Counted from the stretch's first letter, positions 1 through 8,090 are shown. The stretch: DNA of 13,635 nt from JAPLGD01 sp041302745 (GCA_041302745.1 JBFYQP010000013.1:1-13635), one strand, 5' to 3'. Notes: generated by a model from the sequence alone, not told the origin. Numbers and translations: made by a program.

Positions 1-1128
1 CGACCGCGGACGCAGGGAGCGTTGTCGGGCATCGTCGACGGGTGGTTCACGTTCAACGTGCAGTCCGAGTCTCTCACCGCATTCCACAACCGGATCACCG
101 AGGCCTACCGCGTGGGTCCACTGACCGTGCAGGGAACGGTGGAGTGGCGTCTCTTCGAGCACCCTTCGCCCGACATCGACGAGACTCGGGTCTGGTTCGA
201 CGCCGCGGAACTTGAAGCCGCCGCACGCTTCGAGCGGCTCTCGATGGCAGCGCTGCTGGTGTTCGAGCCGACGCCGATTCAGACGGAGCCTACGACCCTC
301 GACTACTTCGACTACGTCCTTGCCACATCGAGGTTCTCGCTGTTCGACGTCTCCTTCACCCACACGCTGTACATCGACCGCGATGCGGAGGACTCGTATC
401 AGAGCCTGGTTCTTCGCGGAGGCGCGGCGGGAGCCAGGCTCTCGAGTACGACGATCCTGAGTATGGACCCGGCGTGCGTCTTCGCCTTCAGCTCGGAGCG
501 GCTGACGGCCGACTGGGCGTGGTGCGGAGCTCGAGTGCGCACCGCGCTCACACTCACGGATGCCGGGTTCGACGAGCTGTACTTGAAGCTTGACGACTAC
601 GGCATTCCCGGGATTTCCCGGACCGACGCGGGGGTGTTCCTCGACCTCACCGCTCGGTTCTCGGCGGACGCGAAGACGGTCACGCCCGCCTTCGCGCTCA
701 AGACGCGGTGGATCGACTGCGTTCGGGCCTACGGCCAGATCGAGCTTGGCTCGCCCGGCAGCACGTGGATCGACGGCGTCTCGCTCTACGGTCTGCGAAT
801 CCAGCAGACGTTGGGGGACGTGAGGTTGGAGTCGTCGACCTCGTTCGATCCGAACAAGAACGCCTCGATGACGGGACAGGTCGACTACTTCGAGCTCGTA
901 CGGATCTCCGGCTCGATGGCCTCCTGCTGCGGATCCCCAGGCCTATGGAGCGTCGCAACGTACTTCCAGAACGATCACGAGTCTTTCATGGGCTGGGGAA
1001 TGACGGTCGTCCGGTCCGACGTGATGGTCGGGCACAGCACCAGTCTGTCGTTCCAGGCAGCCTGCAGGACGGGCCTTTTCGCTGAGCCGAGGCTCGAACT
1101 CACGCTCGGGTGGCGTGTTCGCTGGTAG
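1..1128 (+). CDS. Probable outer-membrane beta-barrel protein, 5' partial
   Basis: The frame is open from the first base, so the true start most likely lies upstream; the first in-window start-like codon is a TTG at 22 with no ribosome binding site visible. About 375 codons are present. The protein is a long run of short alternating polar/hydrophobic strands joined by Asp/Gly/Ser turns, with no Walker, zinc or nucleotide motifs and no long hydrophobic helix. It ends in LELTLGWRVRW, an alternating strand with a terminal aromatic residue. That is the usual C-terminal signal of outer-membrane barrels inserted by BAM. It has six cysteines, including a CC pair in the last third, which is unusual for a barrel. 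I do not recognise a named family. Location in the outer membrane is inferred; a secreted beta-solenoid or surface protein is the alternative. Its stop lies 14 bases from the stop of the convergent ABC ATPase gene. Confidence 0.8.
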   Translation, partial: RPRTQGALSGIVDGWFTFNVQSESLTAFHNRITEAYRVGPLTVQGTVEWRLFEHPSPDIDETRVWFDAAELEAAARFERLSMAALLVFEPTPIQTEPTTLDYFDYVLATSRFSLFDVSFTHTLYIDRDAEDSYQSLVLRGGAAGARLSSTTILSMDPACVFAFSSERLTADWAWCGARVRTALTLTDAGFDELYLKLDDYGIPGISRTDAGVFLDLTARFSADAKTVTPAFALKTRWIDCVRAYGQIELGSPGSTWIDGVSLYGLRIQQTLGDVRLESSTSFDPNKNASMTGQVDYFELVRISGSMASCCGSPGLWSVATYFQNDHESFMGWGMTVVRSDVMVGHSTSLSFQAACRTGLFAEPRLELTLGWRVRW

Positions 1129-1141
1129 TCGGGAATCCCGA
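1129..1141. terminator. Palindrome between convergent stop codons
   Basis: The 14-base gap between the stop of the beta-protein gene (1126-1128) and the stop of the minus-strand ATPase gene (1143-1145) consists almost entirely of the perfect inverted repeat TCGGGA-A-TCCCGA. As RNA it can form only a short stem (TCGG/CCGA, 5-base loop). There is no T-run on either side, so it is at best a weak, bidirectional termination or mRNA-end element. The repeat is seen directly; the role is inferred. Confidence 0.3.
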
Positions 1142-1142
1142 G

Positions 1143-2219
<1,077 letters not shown>

Positions 2220-2239
2220 CGCCCCTCCTGGGATTCCCC

Positions 2240-2261
2240 CTAGCGAGCCGTCCAACGCTAG
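2240..2261. repeat. Inverted repeat in the ATPase leader
   Basis: CTAGCG (2240-2245) and CGCTAG (2256-2261) are perfect 6-base arms separated by 10 bases. An overlapping alternative pairing, GCGAGC (2243-2248) with GCTCGC (2261-2266), cannot form at the same time. The repeat lies between the predicted ATPase promoter and its ribosome binding site, at about the expected transcription start. It could be a repressor operator or a small leader hairpin. The repeat is seen directly; the function is a guess. Confidence 0.3.
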
Positions 2262-2267
2262 CTCGCC

Positions 2268-2296
2268 AGCATAGCGTCTTCGGGCAGCGACCGCAA
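2268..2296 (-). promoter_or_regulatory. Candidate sigma-70 promoter for the MalK-type ATPase
   Basis: On the minus strand, TTGCGG (2296-2291) is followed after exactly 17 bases by TATGCT (2273-2268), close to the TTGACA/TATAAT consensus. Transcription would start near 2261 and give a leader of about 40 bases ending in the AGGAGG at 2224-2229. Matches are 3/6 and 4/6, which is noteworthy in GC-rich DNA but not proof. Confidence 0.4.
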
Positions 2297-2337
2297 TCCC
2301 CGTCTCGCTGTGCAGGCGGCGTGGCTCTGTCCGTGGG

Positions 2338-2367
2338 TTGGACGCGCTCGGGAGAGACAAGTACTCT
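2338..2367 (+). promoter_or_regulatory. Weak candidate promoter for the EamA transporter
   Basis: TTGGAC (2338-2343), an 18-base spacer and TACTCT (2362-2367) sit about 58 bases before the transporter ATG at 2425. Both boxes match consensus at only 3 of 6 positions. The arrangement resembles the stronger TTGGTT-N18-TATACT element before the amidohydrolase gene, which is the only reason to list it. Confidence 0.2.
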
Positions 2368-2424
2368 CGCGCGGATGCGGGACCGGCCCAGCTTCGTCTG
2401 GCCGGCCGCACAAAGAGGGTCGGC

Positions 2425-3369
2425 ATGGTCGAGAAACCGGAATCCCGCGCGTTGCCTGCAGGGCTGCTCCACCTGCTGGTCGTCTACGTCGTCTGGGGGA
2501 GCACGTACCTCGCCATCCGCGTGGCCGTCCGGCCGGATACGGGGTTCCCTCCGTTCGCGCTGGGCGCGCTCCGCTTGGTCGTTGCCGGAGCGGTGCTCCT
2601 CGCTTGGGGATGGGGGAAGAAGTCGAGACTCCGCCTGACGCGCGGCGAGGCGATCACCCTCGCCGCGGCGGGGCTTCTCCTTTGGCCGTGCGCCAACGGC
2701 CTCGTGAACCTCGCCGAGCAGCGAGTGGATTCGGGGTATGCCGCGTTGCTCGTCGCCACGGTTCCGATCTGGACGGCCTTGATCGACGCCCTCGTCGATC
2801 GGCGCCGCCCGAGTTGGCGGTTCGTTGCGTCGCTCGGTGTGGGGTTTGCGGGAGTCGGCCTCCTCAGCGTTCCCCGACTCCTCGCGGCTGATTCCGCCGA
2901 TGCGCTCTCCGTCGTGCTGCTCTTGGCGGCTCCGGTGACGTGGGCGGCGGGATCGGTTCTCCAGAAGCGGCGTCCCGTGGGGACCACCCCCGTCGTCTCC
3001 TCCGGGTATCTCCTGTTGTTTGGGTCTCTCGGATTTGCCGCCGTCTCGCTCGCGATGCGAGAGCCGCTACCCGCTCCGAGCGCGGCCGCTTGGGGAGCGT
3101 GGGCCTACCTCGTCGTCGCCGGGTCCATCGCGGCCTTCACGTCGTTCGTCCGCGCGCTCCGGCTTCTGCCGACGGGAGTCGTCATGACCTACGCCTACGT
3201 GAACCCCGTGATTGCCGTTCTCCTCGGCGCCGTCATCCTCGGAGAACGGATCTCGCCGGTCGCCGTCGGAGGAATGGCCCTCGTCCTGCTCGGCGTTTGG
3301 GGCGTACTCGGCGGCCGCGGCCGTGCGCTGCGTTCGGCCGCCACCGCGGCGCCGACGCAGCCGCGGTAG
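2425..3369 (+). CDS. EamA/DMT-family transporter (YedA-like)
   Basis: This is a 314-aa inner-membrane protein of the drug/metabolite transporter superfamily, with about ten hydrophobic helices in two EamA halves. Family landmarks are VWGSTYLAI near residues 23-31 in the first helix and YAYVNPVIAVLLG...LGE near 256-274 in the second half, which places it close to YedA-type putative effluxers of amino acids or small metabolites. The length is normal. The ATG at 2425 is preferred because GAGGG (2415-2419) lies 5 bases upstream and the protein then begins just before helix 1. A TTG at 2338 would add 29 unlikely residues. The gene diverges from the MalK-type ATPase and converges on the small membrane-protein gene at 3385. 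The substrate is unknown; export of a metabolite is the usual guess for this family. Confidence 0.92.
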   Translation: MVEKPESRALPAGLLHLLVVYVVWGSTYLAIRVAVRPDTGFPPFALGALRLVVAGAVLLAWGWGKKSRLRLTRGEAITLAAAGLLLWPCANGLVNLAEQRVDSGYAALLVATVPIWTALIDALVDRRRPSWRFVASLGVGFAGVGLLSVPRLLAADSADALSVVLLLAAPVTWAAGSVLQKRRPVGTTPVVSSGYLLLFGSLGFAAVSLAMREPLPAPSAAAWGAWAYLVVAGSIAAFTSFVRALRLLPTGVVMTYAYVNPVIAVLLGAVILGERISPVAVGGMALVLLGVWGVLGGRGRALRSAATAAPTQPR

Positions 3370-3388
3370 GAGGCTTCGCGGAGCCTAC
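3366..3388. terminator. Hairpin spanning two convergent stop codons
   Basis: AGGCT (3371-3375) and AGCCT (3382-3386) form a 5-bp stem around a 6-base loop. GTAGG (3366-3370) and CCTAC (3384-3388) offer a competing outer pairing. The structure covers the stop codon of the EamA gene (3367-3369) and that of the minus-strand small gene (3385-3387). No T-run follows on either strand, so a bidirectional terminator or 3'-end stabiliser is only a suggestion. Confidence 0.35.
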
Positions 3389-3762
3389 ACCTTCAGCGCA
3401 TCGAGAATGATGCGGACGATGATCAGCACCCAGCCAGCAATGAGGCCGACCCAGATGACCTTCCTCGCGAACTCGATCAGCCCGAAGAACAGGAGGAGCA
3501 GCGTGATCAGCGCCATGTAGCCGAGCGGCTTTTCGAGGTCTCTCGAGACCCGGTCCTTGGTGATGAGGTTCAGGATGTAGAGCATTCCCTGGCCGAGGTA
3601 GTTCGACACGCTGTCGACGAACGTCAGCGCCTGATCGACCGCGCTCGACGCCGGCCGCAGGTTGACCTGCGGCGCCGCCACTTGCTGGCCGACCCCCACC
3701 AGCGCCACCGCGATCAGCAGTCCAGCGAGGCCGAAGACCACCACACGCTTGTTCTTATCCAT
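3385..3762 (-). CDS. Small three-helix membrane protein, unknown family
   Basis: This 125-aa protein has a positively charged start (MDKNKR), a hydrophobic helix at about 7-25 that could be an anchor or signal sequence, and an amphipathic middle (about 41-68). Two closely spaced helices follow at about 80-98 and 101-121, separated by FARK. I do not recognise a family and see no Cys, His or catalytic motif. The ATG at 3762 is supported by AGGAGA (3767-3772) 4 bases upstream. It is the last gene of the minus-strand run, 106 bases after the DUF523-DUF1722 gene, so it may be the operon's distal gene or have its own promoter. The coding call is supported by the ribosome binding site, by the hydrophobic pattern and by the lack of a competing frame. 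A small envelope or membrane-complex subunit is the most that can be inferred. Confidence 0.82.
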   Translation of the reverse strand: MDKNKRVVVFGLAGLLIAVALVGVGQQVAAPQVNLRPASSAVDQALTFVDSVSNYLGQGMLYILNLITKDRVSRDLEKPLGYMALITLLLLFFGLIEFARKVIWVGLIAGWVLIIVRIILDALKV

Positions 3763-3868
3763 GCCCTCTCCTTTTTCGCGACGGAGTAGAACTCCAATCT
3801 ACCACAGAGGATCCCCCCGAAGGCCATCCCGCCGGTCACCTATTGAGGTGCGCGAGCCGCCGCACGCT

Positions 3869-4840
3869 CTAGCGGACGTCGCGACCCTTCCCGGAGTCGA
3901 GCTCGTCGAGGAGCTCACGGGGGTAGGGCTCAAAGAAGACCTGGTCGCGAAGATACGGGACATCGAACCGCACGATCCACGCCTGCATCAGTCGGAGCGC
4001 GACGCTCAGCGGGATGCGCCCGATTCGGTAGTCTTCGAGCGTCGCCAAGAAGAACGCTCTCTCCTGCGGAGACAGCCGCTCCGACACGTAGCCGAGGGCG
4101 TGCATGAGGACGTTCACCGCCGAGCCTCTCCGCGGTGCGCGGGCGAGCGCCGCGGCGAAGCCACGGCCGTACTCCGTCCACATCTCCATCGGCGTCCTGT
4201 GCTCCCGATTCGCCGCCAGCCTTCCCAGCTCTCTCATCCCAACCTGGTTGTAGGCCATCAAGAGCAGCTTGTGCCGTGCGTGGAACAGCACAAGCTCTCG
4301 GACCTCTTCCGTGCGCGCCGCAGCGCGGAAGCGCGCCCGCGCGAACAGACGCGTTAGGAAGTGCCCGCGAAGGTCGGCGTTTCGGAGTCTCCCCTCATCC
4401 TCGACGGGAGAGAGGGTGCACCGAGCCACGACGGCTCCACCGAAAGCCCCCGATCCCTTCCGAGAGGCGGAGCCGCGCTCGGAACTCGCGTACACCTTGA
4501 CGTCGCGATGCCCACACGACGGAGACCCCGCCTTCAGGATCGCTCCGTCGTACCGGTCCTCCGCCCCCGCGAGCAACTCCTCCCCGAAGTTCCGCATCGC
4601 ATCGCTGACGTCGAGTCCCGTCGCGGACTGGATAAGGCGCGTCGCCCCATCGACGTCCACGAGGCGGATCGGCGCGCGCGGCACGCCCAGGCCGATCGAC
4701 ACCTCCGGACACGCGGTGGTTATCCGGACGAAAGGCTTCAGGGACTCCACGAAGGGCGCCGCGACGACCCCGCCGTTGTAGCGACAGGCGGCGAACCCAA
4801 GGCAGCGGCTGACGAGAATGTGGGGGCGCTCGTCCGACAC
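3869..4840 (-). CDS. DUF523-DUF1722 fusion protein (TudS/YbgA-like)
   Basis: This 323-aa two-domain protein has DUF523 at about 5-150 with its full cysteine set: C13 and C19 (SRCLGFAACRYNGG), C44 (ACPE) and C109 (SPSCG). Members of this family, such as the thiouracil desulfurase TudS, bind a [4Fe-4S] cluster through such cysteines. DUF1722, the YbgA-type domain, covers about 181-309, with LVLFHARHK at 183-191, NVLMHALGY at 243-251 and YLRDQVFFEPYP at 296-307. The fusion is a common architecture. A role in removing sulfur from damaged thionucleobases is inferred from DUF523 only; DUF1722 has no settled function. Translation starts at GTG 4840, because AGGAGG (4846-4851) lies 5 bases upstream. 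It is 20 bases downstream of the LolA-like gene, so co-transcription is likely, although the functional link to an envelope transporter is unexplained. Confidence 0.93.
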   Translation of the reverse strand: MSDERPHILVSRCLGFAACRYNGGVVAAPFVESLKPFVRITTACPEVSIGLGVPRAPIRLVDVDGATRLIQSATGLDVSDAMRNFGEELLAGAEDRYDGAILKAGSPSCGHRDVKVYASSERGSASRKGSGAFGGAVVARCTLSPVEDEGRLRNADLRGHFLTRLFARARFRAAARTEEVRELVLFHARHKLLLMAYNQVGMRELGRLAANREHRTPMEMWTEYGRGFAAALARAPRRGSAVNVLMHALGYVSERLSPQERAFFLATLEDYRIGRIPLSVALRLMQAWIVRFDVPYLRDQVFFEPYPRELLDELDSGKGRDVR

Positions 4841-4860
4841 ATGAACCTCCTTCCCGTCCC

Positions 4861-5613
4861 TTATCCCGGGGAGCCGAGGGTCCCGGGGTCGAACAGCGCG
4901 GCCGGCAACTCGGCCGCCGTGGCTTCGAGGATCTCGGAGGTCGTCACCCGCCCGAGGAAGAGCCGGTTCGCGATCTCCTGGACGCTCACGTACACGTCGC
5001 CGTTCTCGCGGGTCACGTAGTTCCTGTACGTCACGTCGTAGAACGGAAGGCCGCTGACCGCGAACAGGGTTGCGGACACCGGCCGAAGCGTGTTCGGGTC
5101 GACGCGCACGGTGATCGCCTGGAACGCCACGGTGTAGTCGACCGCAACCAGGTCGAGTTCCAGGAGTTCGACCCCATCGGCTCCCTGAACCGTACGGCGG
5201 GCGGCGATCGTGTACTCCGTGAGGAACCGAATCCCGCTCGTTTGAGCTACCGCAGCGTCGCCGAACACCTCCGCCGTGGCCGACGTCTTGATCGGCGAGG
5301 CCAGGTCGGGGCCGAAGAAGTAGGTGGCATCCGGCGTGCTCAAGTAGATCTGCCCTGCCATCTCGGCCGGCGCGAGGAACTCGATTCGAGCCACGTCCTT
5401 AGCGCCGATCTGTCCGAATTGCAGAAGGATCTCGGCCTCCCGCATGCTGTCCGGGGTGCTGGACGCAATGCGAATGCGCAGCACGTTGACGTCGGCGGCG
5501 GGAAACCGCGCTTCGTCAAGGGCGCTCAGCAGATCGGAGTCCGACAGGTCGACCTGAGCGATCGCCGGCGCCGCCGTGAGAAGGAACAACGCAAGTGCAC
5601 AAGCGAGCTTCAT
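4861..5613 (-). CDS. LolA-like outer-membrane lipoprotein-sorting protein
   Basis: This 250-aa exported protein begins with a classic signal peptide (MKLACALALFLLTAAPAIAQ) and a likely cleavage after AIA at residue 19. There is no lipobox, so it should be a soluble periplasmic protein. The mature part is beta-rich, with features of the LolA-like superfamily: strands around VARIEFLAPAEMAGQIYLS, TYFFGPDLASPIKTS, and a C-terminal block with TVRVDPNTLRPVSATLF and VTYRNYV. It is longer than true LolA (about 200 aa), as is usual for LolA-like proteins encoded beside ABC or RND transporters. The start at 5613 is chosen because AAGGAG (5620-5625) lies 6 bases upstream and the signal peptide then begins directly; a GTG at 5637 would place the ribosome binding site inside the gene. 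It follows the second permease by 45 bases. Carrying a lipid or lipoprotein from the ABC complex is inferred. Confidence 0.88.
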   Translation of the reverse strand: MKLACALALFLLTAAPAIAQVDLSDSDLLSALDEARFPAADVNVLRIRIASSTPDSMREAEILLQFGQIGAKDVARIEFLAPAEMAGQIYLSTPDATYFFGPDLASPIKTSATAEVFGDAAVAQTSGIRFLTEYTIAARRTVQGADGVELLELDLVAVDYTVAFQAITVRVDPNTLRPVSATLFAVSGLPFYDVTYRNYVTRENGDVYVSVQEIANRLFLGRVTTSEILEATAAELPAALFDPGTLGSPG

Positions 5614-5639
5614 CCGCATCTCCTTTTCCGTGGTCACCC

Positions 5640-5660
5640 AGGCCCGCCGTGCGGCGGCCT
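5640..5660 (-). other. Strong GC hairpin at the permease stop codon
   Basis: Read on the minus strand, AGGCC-GCCG and CGGC-G-GGCCT form a 9-bp GC-rich stem with one bulged G and a tight turn. It covers the last two bases of the permease 2 stop codon (5661-5659). It lies between that gene and the LolA-like gene, with no following T-run. A partial attenuator, an mRNA-processing site or a stabiliser that sets different levels of permease and carrier protein would fit. Pairing is seen directly; function is inferred. Confidence 0.45.
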
Positions 5661-6870
5661 ACACCGTCTGGAGCGCCTTTACGACGCTCAATCGCGCGTT
5701 CTTCCACGCAGGGTACACCGAGCTTGCCAGGGTCGCGAGGACGACCGTCGCGAGAGGCAAGAGGGCCGTCGACAGGGAGAGAGAGAGGTGGATTGCCCGA
5801 GGCACCGCGGAGCCGGGCGGCGTCCACGTGATTCTCGCCGCGTTGAAGACCGTCACGAGCCCCGATGCAAGGACAACCCCGATCACCGCGCCGATCACGC
5901 CGATCATCGCTCCCTCAAGGACGAACCCGCGGAACACCCGCAAACGCGAGGCCCCGAAGGCGCGCGTCGTCGCCACCTCTCGCGTCCGCTCGAGGAAGGA
6001 GATCGTCAGGATCTCGACGACGCTGAAGAAGACGAGGGCAAACACCGAGATCCCCGCCAGGCCGGAAAACGCAGCGAAGAACGATTGCGACGACGCGTAG
6101 CCCGTCGAAAGCTCCTGCCACGTCCGAACCCCGAGCGGGATCCCCTCCGCCGCGAAGGCAGCGCGGAGGGCGTCGGCGAGCTCCGGCGCCTTGTCCAGGT
6201 CGTCCAACCCGATGAGGATGCGCTCCACGCCGTCGGTCTTCAAGAGACGTTGCACGAACTCGATCGGGAAAAGGCCGAGCTGCTCCTCGACCGTCCCCAG
6301 GCTGTAGGCAACCTCTCCGACAACCTTCACCGTCGCGGCGGCGAAGTTCCCGCTGACGGTGCCGGTGGCAATGTTGATCGAGTCGCCGATCCCTACGCCG
6401 AGCTTCGCCGCCAGCTTCCCGCCCAGAATCCCCTCGCGGGGCCCGGCGCCCTCGAGCGACTCCCCCTGGATTGAGTAGCACGTGTAGTCGGACACGCAGT
6501 TGCATGGCGTCAAACCACGTCCGATGATGAGCGTGCTGCCGTTGGCATCGCCGACGAGGCCTGCGAAGTCGAGTTCGAGCGCCGTGCCCAGCACGCCGGG
6601 CTCCTCGGACGCGAGAGCGACAACGCGCAGCTGAAGATCCCTAGAGATGAGGGCGTCGTAGCGGTTCACTTGGTTCTCGAACAAGCGTTCGTCGGCAACC
6701 TGAACGCCGCCCGTCTCGCACGCCGACGCGAGTCTCTGGGAGAGAAGGGATTCCCCGACGTAGGCGAGAACGAACAAGAAGACCGCCGTGCCCACAGCGA
6801 TGACCGCCAGACTGAACGCGGTCCGGCGACGATTCCGGAAGACGTTGCGCAGCGCGAGCTTCAGTTCCAC
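5659..6870 (-). CDS. ABC transporter permease 2, FtsX/LolCE/MacB type
   Basis: This 403-aa inner-membrane permease has one N-terminal helix (about 17-38), a large extracytoplasmic domain (about 40-265) and three C-terminal helices (about 267-291, 314-341, 364-386). This is the FtsX-family topology of LolC/E and MacB. The motif SFLERTREVATTRAFGASRLRVF (291-313) after helix 2 is the family's cytoplasmic coupling segment. It starts at GTG 6870. AGGAGG (6875-6880) is 4 bases upstream and overlaps the stop codon of the first permease, which suggests translational coupling. It is a colinear paralog of that permease: RLLKTDGVERI here and RLLNTDGVDRI there fall at the same residue numbers. Unlike its partner, it carries a cysteine cluster in the outer domain (C123, C125, C131, plus C51). 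It probably forms a heterodimer with permease 1, as LolC does with LolE. Confidence 0.94.
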   Translation of the reverse strand: MELKLALRNVFRNRRRTAFSLAVIAVGTAVFLFVLAYVGESLLSQRLASACETGGVQVADERLFENQVNRYDALISRDLQLRVVALASEEPGVLGTALELDFAGLVGDANGSTLIIGRGLTPCNCVSDYTCYSIQGESLEGAGPREGILGGKLAAKLGVGIGDSINIATGTVSGNFAAATVKVVGEVAYSLGTVEEQLGLFPIEFVQRLLKTDGVERILIGLDDLDKAPELADALRAAFAAEGIPLGVRTWQELSTGYASSQSFFAAFSGLAGISVFALVFFSVVEILTISFLERTREVATTRAFGASRLRVFRGFVLEGAMIGVIGAVIGVVLASGLVTVFNAARITWTPPGSAVPRAIHLSLSLSTALLPLATVVLATLASSVYPAWKNARLSVVKALQTV

Positions 6871-6878
6871 AGTCCCTC

Positions 6879-8090
6879 CTATTCGATACGCAACGCCTCA
6901 ACGACGCGCAGGCGCGATGCTTGAGTGGCCGGATACAGCGCGGACAGGAGCGTCGCAGCCAGGCTCACCGCAAACGGCACCAGGGCCGTTTTCACTTCGA
7001 TTCTCGCTCCCAGGGTGAACTCCTCGATCGTTCCGGGCGGCAGCCACTGAATGCCGATCGCATTGAACGCGCCGACGAGGACGGCGCCAAGGCCGACGCC
7101 CATGCAGCTGCCGAGCAACGCAAGCCACGCGCTCTCTGAGAAGAAGAGGCCGAAGACCTCGCGCTGCGTCGTGCCCAGCGCACGGATCGTTCCGATCTCC
7201 CTCGTTCGCTCGAGGAACGCGAGCGTCTGGACCTGAAGGATGATGAAGAAGACGAGGATTGAGATCGCGAGCGACAGGAAGGCGAAGAGCGCGTTGAAGT
7301 ACGAGGCGAGCTGTCGGTAGAACGGAGAGAGATCGTCCCACGTTCGCGGGACGAGATCGGTGCCGTCGGTCTCTAGCGCGGCCGCGAGGCGCGAGGCGAC
7401 GGGGTTCGTCGCCTCGATGGTGTCCAGCAACACGACGATCCGATCGACCCCATCCGTGTTCAGCAGCCGTTGTGCGAACGCCAGGGGCACGAAGATGACC
7501 TGCTGCTCGAATCGCTCGTTCGAGTACTTGTAGATCCCAACCACGGTGAACGGACTTGCGTTGTACGCTCCGTCGACCGTGGTGAGCGTGACCATGATGA
7601 CACTGCCGACGGAGAGCGACAGCTTCTCGGCCAGCGTGCGCCCGACGAACGCGGCCGCCGTGTCGGCCCGCTCCAAGCCGCGCCCGGCCACTGCGTACCC
7701 GGCGAAGTCCAGGACCTCGTTTTCGGGCTCAATGCCGATCGCACGAATGACCTGAGTCTCGCGCCCCGTGCCCAAGAGGCCCGGAAACTGCAGCTCGGAC
7801 GTGGATCCGCGGTATCCCGACTCCGTCCTGAGCTGCGAGGTCACCCGCTCCTCGTCGCTTGGGAAGATCAGGTAGTCGTAGCCGTCCGCCTCGTTGTTCC
7901 ACAGCTTGGACGAGGCGACCTGGAGGTTGCCGTACTCCTGCACGGTCGACTCCTGGATTTGGAACCGCGAATTCTCGAGGAAGCCGAGCACGAACAGAGA
8001 CACGGCCGTCCCGAGCGCGACGACGGCGAGGGAGAGGAGGGTCCTGCGCCGATTGCGCCACAGGCTACGAAGCGGGAGCCGCCACCCCAT
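6879..8090 (-). CDS. ABC transporter permease 1, FtsX/LolCE/MacB type
   Basis: This 403-aa permease has the same layout as its downstream partner: an N-terminal Arg-rich segment and helix (LRSLWRNRRRTLLSLAVVAL), an outer domain to about residue 262, then three helices. FLERTREIGTIRALGTTQREVF (292-313) is the family coupling segment. The start at ATG 8090 is chosen because GGAG (in GGAGAAGGCG) lies just upstream and the N-terminus then aligns residue for residue with permease 2. An in-frame ATG at 8117 has no ribosome binding site. The start lies inside the end of the ATPase gene (26-base overlap), and the stop is 8 bases from the next start, so translation is probably coupled along ATPase, permease 1 and permease 2. 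No cysteines occur in its outer domain. The substrate is not readable; the LolA-like neighbour suggests a lipidated or lipid cargo. Confidence 0.94.
   Translation of the reverse strand: MGWRLPLRSLWRNRRRTLLSLAVVALGTAVSLFVLGFLENSRFQIQESTVQEYGNLQVASSKLWNNEADGYDYLIFPSDEERVTSQLRTESGYRGSTSELQFPGLLGTGRETQVIRAIGIEPENEVLDFAGYAVAGRGLERADTAAAFVGRTLAEKLSLSVGSVIMVTLTTVDGAYNASPFTVVGIYKYSNERFEQQVIFVPLAFAQRLLNTDGVDRIVVLLDTIEATNPVASRLAAALETDGTDLVPRTWDDLSPFYRQLASYFNALFAFLSLAISILVFFIILQVQTLAFLERTREIGTIRALGTTQREVFGLFFSESAWLALLGSCMGVGLGAVLVGAFNAIGIQWLPPGTIEEFTLGARIEVKTALVPFAVSLAATLLSALYPATQASRLRVVEALRIE

Noticed and set aside
2220..2426. N-terminal 69-residue extension of the MalK-type ATPase
   Set aside because: The frame is open but the added residues are not family-like, and AGGAGG points to the ATG at 2219.
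3848..3865. GTGCG/CGCAC hairpin just after the DUF523-DUF1722 stop as a terminator
   Set aside because: Only a 5-bp stem with an 8-base loop and no T-run; such pairings are common by chance in GC-rich DNA.
5242..6474. Plus-strand open frame of 410 codons across the LolA-like and permease genes
   Set aside because: It spans two well-supported minus-strand genes and their spacer, and its translation is low-complexity Arg/Glu/His-rich.
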